The notes under the pieces were generated by a model. That model made no database searches. It had not been told where the DNA came from and saw only the letters and a program-made list of their open reading frames with translations. The position numbers and the translations under genes are program-made. From positions 806,001 through 870,000 of the forward strand of contig NZ_CP013070.1 of the NCBI RefSeq assembly GCF_000264945.2: a stretch of DNA of 64,000 nucleotides, read 5' to 3'. Origin of the DNA: Sphingobium indicum B90A. Its GTDB lineage: Bacteria > Pseudomonadota > Alphaproteobacteria > Sphingomonadales > Sphingomonadaceae. Shown piece by piece: positions 57,348 to 64,000 of the stretch (the first letter of the stretch is position 1; every line of letters starts with the position of its first letter).

Positions 57348-58394
57348 ATGTTGATCGCCCTGTTTCCCGGAGACGGTATCGGTCCAGAGATCGTCGCCCA
57401 GGCGAAGCGCGTGCTGGACGCGCTGGCGATCCCCGGCATCCGCTATGAGGAAGGGCTGGTCGGCGGCGCGGCCTACAAGGCGGTGGGCCATCCGCTGCCG
57501 CCCGAAACGCTGGAACTGGCGAAGCGCGCCGACGCGATCCTGTTCGGCGCGGTGGGCGATCCGGATTGCGACTCGCTGGAACGGCACCTGCGCCCTGAAC
57601 AGGCGATCCTGGGCCTGCGCAAGGAATTGGGCCTCTTCTCCAACCTCCGTCCGGCCAAGGTCTTCCCCGAACTGGCCGACGCCTCCGCGCTCAAGCAGGA
57701 GGTGGCGAGCGCCATCGACCTGCTGATCGTGCGCGAGACCAATGGCGACGTCTATTTCGGCGAAAAGGGCATGCGCAAGACGCCTGAAGGGCTGCGCGAA
57801 GGCTATGACATCATGTCCTATAATGAGGAGCAGGTGCGCAGGATCGCGCATCAGGGCTTCCAGGCCGCGCGCGCCCGCCGGGGCAAGCTCTGCTCGGTGG
57901 ACAAGGCCAATGTGCTGGAGACGAGCCAGCTCTGGCGCGACGTCGTGATCGAAGTGTCGGCGGACTATCCCGACGTCGCATTGAGCCACATGTATGTCGA
58001 CAATGCCGCGATGCAGCTGGTGCGCAATCCCGGCCAGTTCGACGTCATCGTCACCGGCAACATGTTCGGCGACATCCTGTCCGACCAGGCGAGCATGTGC
58101 GTCGGTTCCATCGGCATGCTGGCGTCGGCCACGCTCAACGACAGCAACCAGGGCCTGTACGAGCCGATCCACGGCTCCGCGCCGGACATCGCCGGGCAGG
58201 GCAAGGCCAATCCGCTGGCAACGGTCCTGTCGGCGGGCATGATGCTGCGCTACTCGCTGAACCTGCCGGAACAGGCCGACCGTATCGAGGCCGCCGTCGC
58301 CAAGGCGCTGGCCGATGGGGCGCGCAGCTTCGACCTGGGCGGGACGATGAACACGGTCGAAATGGGCGACGCCGTGCTGGCCGCGCTCAACTGA
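57348..58394 (+). CDS. leuB: 3-isopropylmalate dehydrogenase
   Basis: It oxidises 3-isopropylmalate in leucine synthesis with NAD+. The 348-residue protein shows [33 protein letters not shown] and the metal-binding [22 protein letters not shown] lies before the ATG. metZ follows 10 bases after the stop. Confidence 0.95.
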   Translation: MLIALFPGDGIGPEIVAQAKRVLDALAIPGIRYEEGLVGGAAYKAVGHPLPPETLELAKRADAILFGAVGDPDCDSLERHLRPEQAILGLRKELGLFSNLRPAKVFPELADASALKQEVASAIDLLIVRETNGDVYFGEKGMRKTPEGLREGYDIMSYNEEQVRRIAHQGFQAARARRGKLCSVDKANVLETSQLWRDVVIEVSADYPDVALSHMYVDNAAMQLVRNPGQFDVIVTGNMFGDILSDQASMCVGSIGMLASATLNDSNQGLYEPIHGSAPDIAGQGKANPLATVLSAGMMLRYSLNLPEQADRIEAAVAKALADGARSFDLGGTMNTVEMGDAVLAALN

Positions 58395-58404
58395 GGGTAG
58401 GAAT

Positions 58405-59613
58405 ATGAAGCGCAAGAGCGGGCAGAACCCCGAAATCACCCGGAACTGGCGTCCCGCGACGCTTGCCGTGCGCGGCGGCAGCGCCCGCACCGAATATGGC
58501 GAGACGTCCGAGGCGCTGTTCCTGACCAGCGGCTACAGCTACGACCGGGCGGAGGACGCCGCGGCGCGCTTCGCGGGCGAGCAGCAGGGCATGACCTATT
58601 CGCGCCTCCAGAACCCCACGGTGGAGATGCTGGAACAGCGCATCGCCCTGCTGGAGGGCGCGGAGGCCTGCCGCGCCACCGCGACCGGCATGGCGGCGAT
58701 GACGGCGGCGCTGCTGTGCCAGTTGTCGGCGGGCGACCATGTGGTGGCGGGCAAGGCGCTGTTCGGCTCCTGCCGCTGGCTGACCGACACTCTGCTGCCC
58801 AAATTCGGGATCGAGACGACCACGGTCGACGCGACGGACAATGCCGCCTGGGAAGCGGCGATCCGTCCCAACACCAAGGTCTTCTTCTTCGAAACCCCGG
58901 CCAATCCGACCATGGACGTGGCCGACCTTGCTACCATCTGCGGCATTGCGAAGGCGCATGGCATCGTCAGCGTCGTCGACAACGCCTTCGCCACGCCCGC
59001 GCTCCAGCGGCCGATGGAGTTCGGCGCGGACGTGGTGGCCTATAGCGCGACCAAGATGATGGATGGGCAGGGCCGCGTCCTCGCAGGCGCGATCTGCGGC
59101 ACGGAGGATTTCATCATCAACACGCTGCTGCCCTTCCACCGCAATACCGGGCCGACGCTCAGCGCGTTCAACGCCTGGGTGGTGCTGAAGGGGCTGGAGA
59201 CGCTGGACCTGCGCATCCGCCGCCAGAGCGAGAATGCGCTGAAGGTCGCGAAATTCCTGGAAGGCCGGGTGGCGAAGGTGCTCTATCCGGGCCTGGAAAG
59301 CCACCCGCAGCACGCCCTTGCCGCCAGGCAGATGGAGATGGCCGGTCCCATCTTCTCCCTCTATGTCGGCGGCGGCCGGGCGGAGGCGCATGGCCTGCTC
59401 AACGGCCTGGAACTGGTCGACATCAGCAACAATATCGGCGATTCGCGCTCGCTGATGACGCACCCCGCCTCCACCACCCATTATGGCATGGCGGAAGCGG
59501 CGCGGCTTGAGGTCGGCATAACGGAGGATATGCTGCGCCTCAATGTCGGCCTGGAAGATCCGGACGACGTGATCGAGGATCTGGATCGCGCCCTCAAGTC
59601 GATAGGCCGTTGA
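58405..59613 (+). CDS. metZ: O-succinylhomoserine sulfhydrylase (MetZ)
   Basis: A 402-residue PLP enzyme of the Cys/Met metabolism family that makes homocysteine directly from O-succinylhomoserine and sulfide. The PLP lysine is in YSATKMMDGQGR, and TYSRLQNPTVEMLEQRIALLEG is the N-terminal signature. The MetZ call rather than MetB or MetY follows overall similarity. It is linked to leuB. Confidence 0.9.
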   Translation: MKRKSGQNPEITRNWRPATLAVRGGSARTEYGETSEALFLTSGYSYDRAEDAAARFAGEQQGMTYSRLQNPTVEMLEQRIALLEGAEACRATATGMAAMTAALLCQLSAGDHVVAGKALFGSCRWLTDTLLPKFGIETTTVDATDNAAWEAAIRPNTKVFFFETPANPTMDVADLATICGIAKAHGIVSVVDNAFATPALQRPMEFGADVVAYSATKMMDGQGRVLAGAICGTEDFIINTLLPFHRNTGPTLSAFNAWVVLKGLETLDLRIRRQSENALKVAKFLEGRVAKVLYPGLESHPQHALAARQMEMAGPIFSLYVGGGRAEAHGLLNGLELVDISNNIGDSRSLMTHPASTTHYGMAEAARLEVGITEDMLRLNVGLEDPDDVIEDLDRALKSIGR

Positions 59614-59646
59614 CGGGGCAGGGGTGAAAGGCGCATTTCTTAAGCC

Positions 59647-60045
59647 GTGAACGCACTTTTCCCCTTCCACGCGACGACGCGCGACATCAACGTGCACGTC
59701 GCCGTCACCTTCCTGCCCGAACAGTCGGAACCGGACCGGGGCCGATGGTTCTGGGCCTATCATATCCGCATAGAGAATGACGGGGATCAGCCGGTGCAAC
59801 TTCTCACCCGGCACTGGATCATCACCGACGGGCGGGGCGCGCAGCATCGGGTCGACGGAGACGGGGTCGTGGGGGAACAGCCGGTGGTGCAGCCGGGCAA
59901 GAGCTATGACTATGTGTCCGGCTGCCCGCTCAACACGCCGACCGGCTCCATGAAGGGCCATTATCACATGATCGGCGCCAGCGGCGAGACGTTCGACATC
60001 GCCATCCCCCACTTCGCGCTGATCGCGCCCGCGGTGGCCGAATGA
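59647..60045 (+). CDS. apaG: ApaG (Co2+/Mg2+ efflux-associated domain protein)
   Basis: A 132-residue FnIII-like protein with WAYHIRIENDGDQPVQLLTRHW and the PTGSMKGHY end, the ApaG pattern. Function is not well settled. GTG 59647 is the start with a weak ribosome site. It overlaps the LysR gene by 4 bases. Confidence 0.92.
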   Translation: MNALFPFHATTRDINVHVAVTFLPEQSEPDRGRWFWAYHIRIENDGDQPVQLLTRHWIITDGRGAQHRVDGDGVVGEQPVVQPGKSYDYVSGCPLNTPTGSMKGHYHMIGASGETFDIAIPHFALIAPAVAE

Positions 60046-60833
60046 AGCGTACCCATTTGCCGCTCAACGGCCTGCGCGTGCTGGATGCGGCGGCGCGGCA
60101 CCTGTCCTTCACCCGCGCCGCGGACGAGCTGGCGGTGACGCCCGCCGCCGTCGGCCAGCAGATACGCGCGCTGGAGGATCTGCTGGGCGTCGTCCTCTTC
60201 CGCCGCACGCCCAAGGGTCTGGAACTGACGCCGGAGACGGAGGCGGGCCTTGCCGCCCTGCGCGCCGGTTTCCTGGAGTTCGAGGAAGCGGTGCGCGCCA
60301 TGCAGGCGGGCCAGTCCAGCAGCTCGCTCACCATCGCCGCGCCCCGCGACATCACCGCCAAATGGCTCCAGCCGCGCCTGGCGGGCTATGCCGCCAGCCA
60401 GCCCGACCTGAAGTTCGCGCTGGTCGCGGCGGACGAGACGCTGGACTTCACCGAGGCCAATCTGGATATAGCCCTGCGCCTTGCCGAAGGGCCGGGCGAG
60501 AATGAGGGCATCAGGCTGGGCGAAGCCTCCTTCGTCACCGTCGAAGCGGCCGAAGGCGGCCCCGACCACCGCATCGAATGGCCCGGCTGCCCCAAGGGAG
60601 ACGCGCCCGCGACGATCCGCGTGGCCGACGCGGGGCTGGCGATCGAGGCGGCGGCCAACGGCTTCGGCCATGCCTGCGTGCCCTTCCTGCTGGCGCAGGC
60701 GGACATGGCGGCGGGACGGGTCCGGCAAGTGGGCGACGCGGCCCCTTCGCCGCTGGCCTATTGGCTGATCGCCCCTTTGCCGCAATGGCGGCAGAAGAAG
60801 GTCAAGGCGCTGGTCGAGGCGCTGACGGGATAG
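60042..60833 (+). CDS. LysR-type regulator, GcvA-like
   Basis: A 263-residue LysR regulator, rather short. HTH: LRVLDAAARHLSFTRAADELAVTPAAVGQQIRALE. The effector domain is complete but short. The N-terminal PLNGLRVLDAAARHLSF is the GcvA-like subgroup. The target genes are unknown; it follows apaG with a 4-base overlap. Confidence 0.85.
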   Translation: MKRTHLPLNGLRVLDAAARHLSFTRAADELAVTPAAVGQQIRALEDLLGVVLFRRTPKGLELTPETEAGLAALRAGFLEFEEAVRAMQAGQSSSSLTIAAPRDITAKWLQPRLAGYAASQPDLKFALVAADETLDFTEANLDIALRLAEGPGENEGIRLGEASFVTVEAAEGGPDHRIEWPGCPKGDAPATIRVADAGLAIEAAANGFGHACVPFLLAQADMAAGRVRQVGDAAPSPLAYWLIAPLPQWRQKKVKALVEALTG

Positions 60834-60900
60834 GGTTCCGCCATGGCTTGCGGGTCCGCCAGACCGGCCGATCGGGGTGGAGAGCTGTCATTCCCCTATT

Positions 60901-60993
60901 CGTCACCCCGGACTTGATCCGGGGTCCCGCTGCCTTGGACGGGGCGGGCACTCAGAAAGGAAAGCGGGACCCCGGATCAAGTCCGGGGTGACG
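60901..60993. repeat. REP-like palindromic repeat, family i (copy 3)
   Basis: 93 bases with arms CGTCACCCCGGACTTGATCC and the exact complement at the other end. It lies after the LysR gene; the remaining ~130 bases before the next gene hold only its promoter region. Confidence 0.88.
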
Positions 60994-61124
60994 GGAAACT
61001 GATGACGGGAATTGGCCAAAACTTCCCCCCATTCCACATCTACCCACCCCCACGCCACTTGCACTTTCTTAATCCTCTCGCGCATAGCCTGTGCCGATAG
61101 GGCTTAACGCGGAGAGGATGGGCC

Positions 61125-61766
61125 ATGACCGGCGGCAGGACGGGCTGGATATTGCGGAGCGCCCTGCTGCTCTGCCTGACGCCGCCCTTGCATGCCCAGG
61201 CGCCCTATGTGCCCGACGTCACCGAGGCGCGGGAAAAGGAATGGCGCAAGCTGGTGGCGGCGTCCCAGGCGGCCTATGCATCGGGCAAGCCGGCGGACGG
61301 CATCGATCCGGCGCGCAAGGGACTGACGCTGGCGGACGATCTGTTCGGCCCGGACGATCCCCGCACGCTGATTTCCGCCAACGACCTGGCGCTGCATCTG
61401 GAATCGACCGGCCATTACCGGGAGGCGGAAGGGCTGTACCGGCGCGTCTTCGACAGCTATTTGCGGACGCGGGGGGAGGATGATCCCAATAGCCAGCTTG
61501 CCCTGGAAAATCTGGTCGATTTCTATGTGGCGCGCAATCGCCCTGACGCGGCGGGGCCGCTCGCCGACTATGCGCTGCGCAGCTTCCGGCGGACCACCGG
61601 CGCGGGCAGCGCGCGCAGCCAGCGCATGGAACGGATCGTCGCCGCCATGCCGAAACCGGCTCCAGCCGTGCCGCCGCCGTCCCCTCCCGAAGCGGTGCGG
61701 CAAGAGGATGATGTGGAAAAAATGCCGCCTCCTGCAATGGAGTCGACAGACGAAAACCGTCCTTGA
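61125..61766 (+). CDS. Secreted TPR-repeat protein next to the giant adhesin
   Basis: A 213-residue protein with a signal peptide (cleavage after LHA near residue 24) and TPR-type helices (YASGKPADGIDPARKGLTLADDL; LESTGHYREAEGLYRRVF), ending in a Pro-rich tail. GGAGAGG precedes ATG 61125 by 7 bases. No family beyond TPR is recognised. It is codirectional with the VCBS adhesin but 735 bases away. Confidence 0.82.
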   Translation: MTGGRTGWILRSALLLCLTPPLHAQAPYVPDVTEAREKEWRKLVAASQAAYASGKPADGIDPARKGLTLADDLFGPDDPRTLISANDLALHLESTGHYREAEGLYRRVFDSYLRTRGEDDPNSQLALENLVDFYVARNRPDAAGPLADYALRSFRRTTGAGSARSQRMERIVAAMPKPAPAVPPPSPPEAVRQEDDVEKMPPPAMESTDENRP

Positions 61767-62501
61767 TCGCGGATATCCTTGCTTTTTCTTGCCCGGTCTC
61801 GAAAAATTAACCTTGGATATAAGTCGTCGGGACAATTGATTAAAATAATGTGTCGGTTATTCCTGATTCTCGTCGGAGGGGGTTGATTTTCCATAGCTTA
61901 TCGCCGGTCGCAGGCTGGCCGGACGAAGCCGGGGAAAGGAAAGCACGGCTCCGCACGATAAGCCTATGGGTCGCAATTCGGACGGGCGGCTGGCTGAACA
62001 AGCCGGTCGCCCGTTTCCTCATGCCTCTTGTCGCATTTCATTTCCATCGACGCGGTTCGGATGAACCGGGCAGGCAGTCGACTCGTCCGAGTCGCATATG
62101 CCGTAAGCCTTGTTTGTTAACCAAATCCCAATTGAGCATAGGTGCAAGGATATATCGAAATTTCAGAAACTATATCCTTCGTAATAATCCTTAAGTTATT
62201 TTTTCGGCCCTATCGCGTTAAAATGGTTAACAAAACTTGATTCTGCGTGACTCATTTATCCGGGCGGCGAATAAGATCAGCCATCGGGTCAGTAAAAAAC
62301 ACAAAAGCAGATGGTTAATCCGGGGCGGCAGTCGATCTTGGCAAAAAAGATCCTGCCGGCGGGAGAACGTGACTAGGGGCAATAGCTGATCCGCTGATTG
62401 CCGCAATGTCGGTGAAGGCACAGGTCCGCGTGCACATGCATTCGGGGCAAGGCCTTTTGCGCGCTCCTTCCATGCCCCCATGGCGACAGGTGGGATGGAC
62501 A
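61767..62501. other. AT-rich non-coding leader of the adhesin gene
   Basis: A 735-base gap with no convincing gene; the open frame at 61850-62194 lacks coding character. About 61790-61860 and 62100-62330 are AT-rich. GTTAACC (62116-62122) and GGTTAAC (62225-62231) resemble CtrA half-sites. The gap probably holds the adhesin promoter and its regulators. Confidence 0.6.
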
Positions 62502-64000
62502 ATGGATTTCGAGCGCGATTGGGATAGCAAAGGCACCGTCGACCATCAGCAGGCCCTTCATCCGGAAGCGGCCGCCCTGGCGGCGAAGGGCAAGGCGGTC
62601 CATCCCGGCAAGATGCATCATGCGGACGTCGTGCGGACGGTCGCGCCCAATCCCGACGGCACCGTCGTGCTGCCCGCCGGAACCGACATCAACCAGATCG
62701 AGGTTTCGGGACGCAATCTGATCGTCCATCTGCCCGACGGCACCGACATGGTGATCCTGGACGGCGCGGTGGTCATGCCGCGCCTGGTCGTGGGCGATGT
62801 CGAAATTCCTTCGGTCAACCTGGCCGCGTTGCTGATCGGCGAAGAGCCCCAGCCCGCCGCCGGTCCGCCGCGCAGCTCCGGCGGCAATTTCATTGGTCCG
62901 GACGGCAATGTGGGCGATCCCCATGGCCTGGGCGACCTGCTGCCGCCCACCGAATTGCTGTTCACCCAGCCCGAAACGCGGGAAGTCCTGCCGATCGCGC
63001 CGCAGGATGATGAAGAGCCGGCAGTTACCATCGTCACCCCCAACCAGCCGGCCGGCGCCACTGCCGCCACCGCCGGGGTGAGCGAAGCTGGCCTTCCCGC
63101 GCGCGGCAGCGAGCCTGCCGGTTCGGCGGCCGCCAGCGATAGCGAGCGCACCACGGGCACCATCGCCATCACCGCCACCGACGGGCTGGCGGGCGTCACC
63201 ATCAACGGCGTTGCGATCGCCACGGTCGGTCAGACGGTCACGACGCCGCTTGGCGTCCTCACCATCACCTCGATCACGCCGTCCGCCATCGGCTACAGCT
63301 ATGTGCTGAGCGACAATGTGGTGGGCGCGCCGCCCGCCGAAGTTTTCACCGTCGTCGTCACCGACAGCGATGGCGATCAGGCGAGCGCCACCCTGACCAT
63401 CTCCATCGCGGATGACGCGCCCACCGCCGTCAACGACGCCGACAGCGTGACCGAGGATGGCCCGCTGGTCGCCGACGGCAATGTCCGGACCGGCAGCGGC
63501 GGCAGCGACGCGAACGCGACCGACGGCGTCGCCGACATCCAGGGCGCGGACGGCGCGGTGGTGTCGACCACCGGCAGCTTCCAGGGCAGCTACGGCACGC
63601 TGACGCTGGCCGCGTCGGGCGCCTACAGCTACGCGCTGGCCAACGGCAATGCGGCGGTGCAGTTCCTGGTGCCGGGCCAGACGCTGACCGACAGCTTCAG
63701 CTACACGATCACCGATGCCGATGGCGACACCTCCACGGCGACGCTGACCATCACCATCAACGGCGCGGACGACGGCGTCACCATCACCGGCCTGAACGGC
63801 GCGCCGGGGATCGAGGGCGCTGAAGTCGTGCTGCTGGAAAACGACCTGTCCGACGGCAGCTCGCCCGATGCGGCGGGGCTGACCAAGACCGGCTCCTTCG
63901 GCGTCAATGGCCCTGACGGCCTGTCGAGCGTCACCGTCGGCGGCGTGTCGGTGCTGGCGAACGGCGCTTTCGTCACGGGGCAGGTGGTGACGACGCCGGT
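62502..64000 (+). CDS. Giant VCBS-repeat adhesin, N-terminal part (runs off the window)
   Basis: An open frame without stop to the window end (about 500 residues visible). The N-terminal ~110 residues form a BapA-prefix-like domain (PDGTVVLPAGTDINQIEV; DGTDMVILDGAVVMPRLVVGDVEIP), with no Sec signal, as in type I-secreted adhesins. Ig-like repeats rich in Asp, Gly and Thr follow, including a VCBS repeat (YGTLTLAASGAYSYAL; DSFSYTITDADGDTSTATL). It is likely a calcium-binding, type I-secreted biofilm adhesin. The gene extends beyond the window. Confidence 0.85.
   Translation, partial: MDFERDWDSKGTVDHQQALHPEAAALAAKGKAVHPGKMHHADVVRTVAPNPDGTVVLPAGTDINQIEVSGRNLIVHLPDGTDMVILDGAVVMPRLVVGDVEIPSVNLAALLIGEEPQPAAGPPRSSGGNFIGPDGNVGDPHGLGDLLPPTELLFTQPETREVLPIAPQDDEEPAVTIVTPNQPAGATAATAGVSEAGLPARGSEPAGSAAASDSERTTGTIAITATDGLAGVTINGVAIATVGQTVTTPLGVLTITSITPSAIGYSYVLSDNVVGAPPAEVFTVVVTDSDGDQASATLTISIADDAPTAVNDADSVTEDGPLVADGNVRTGSGGSDANATDGVADIQGADGAVVSTTGSFQGSYGTLTLAASGAYSYALANGNAAVQFLVPGQTLTDSFSYTITDADGDTSTATLTITINGADDGVTITGLNGAPGIEGAEVVLLENDLSDGSSPDAAGLTKTGSFGVNGPDGLSSVTVGGVSVLANGAFVTGQVVTTP

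Noticed and set aside
61850..62194. A 114-codon frame upstream of the adhesin
   Set aside because: No coding signature and it runs into AT-rich DNA.

Overview
The window is a GC-rich bacterial chromosome segment that reads as a sphingomonad alphaproteobacterium (Sphingobium or Sphingomonas type). This is an inference from gene content and order: the split b/b' ATP synthase operon atpI-atpB-atpE-atpF'-atpF, ydbH-ynbE-ydbL, lspA with a DUF3035 lipoprotein, epsC with DUF2794, metZ/apaG, and several palindromic repeat families common in that group. Most of it is ordinary core chromosome with tightly packed operons, many genes overlapping by 1-4 bases.

Layout. 0.2-10.4 kb: sppA, then gpmA, purE-purK, folA-ribF, ileS and lspA with a DUF3035 lipoprotein. 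10.4-16.4 kb (minus strand): an ArsR regulator with a frameshifted SRPBCC gene, dxs, a Zur-type regulator, and an IscU-like/CPA2 antiporter/DUF423 cluster. 16.7-20.4 kb: class A penicillin-binding protein, a 66-residue membrane protein and an LplT-like transporter. 20.6-24.8 kb: pgsA-moaD-moaE, oxyR with a TauE/SafE permease, and epsC-DUF2794. 25.1-28.9 kb: hybrid sensor kinase, PfkB sugar kinase, tRNA-Gly(CCC) and radC. 29.0-32.8 kb: ydbH-ynbE-ydbL, an envelope lipid-transport set. 33.0-35.6 kb: F0 ATP synthase operon. 36.0-40.6 kb: uvrC, a sensor kinase and a DUF2569-like membrane protein. 41.3-53.8 kb: a complete tad/Flp pilus locus (flp, cpaB, cpaC, small lipoprotein, tadG, two tadE-like genes, cpaE, cpaF, tadB, tadC, tadD, TPR, cpaA). 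54.0-56.4 kb: a LuxR-type response regulator and sensor kinase read towards it. 56.6-60.8 kb: recO, leuB, metZ, apaG and a LysR regulator. 61.1-64.0 kb: a secreted TPR protein and the N-terminal part of a very large VCBS-repeat adhesin that runs off the window.

The most unusual content is small repetitive DNA. Three ~150-172 bp MITE-like elements share terminal inverted repeats and CTAG-type target sites. One is inserted inside a REP palindrome and one exactly at the stop codon of radC. Two of them carry a 28-nt hairpin with the same loop at different internal positions. A REP-like palindrome is inserted in frame within ileS, and another REP has itself been invaded by a second repeat. The surface-structure loci (tad pilus and VCBS adhesin) have AT-rich leaders and stretches that look less GC-rich than the surroundings, suggesting separate regulation and diversification. 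I found no CRISPR array, no complete insertion sequence, no rRNA and no recognisable defence system.
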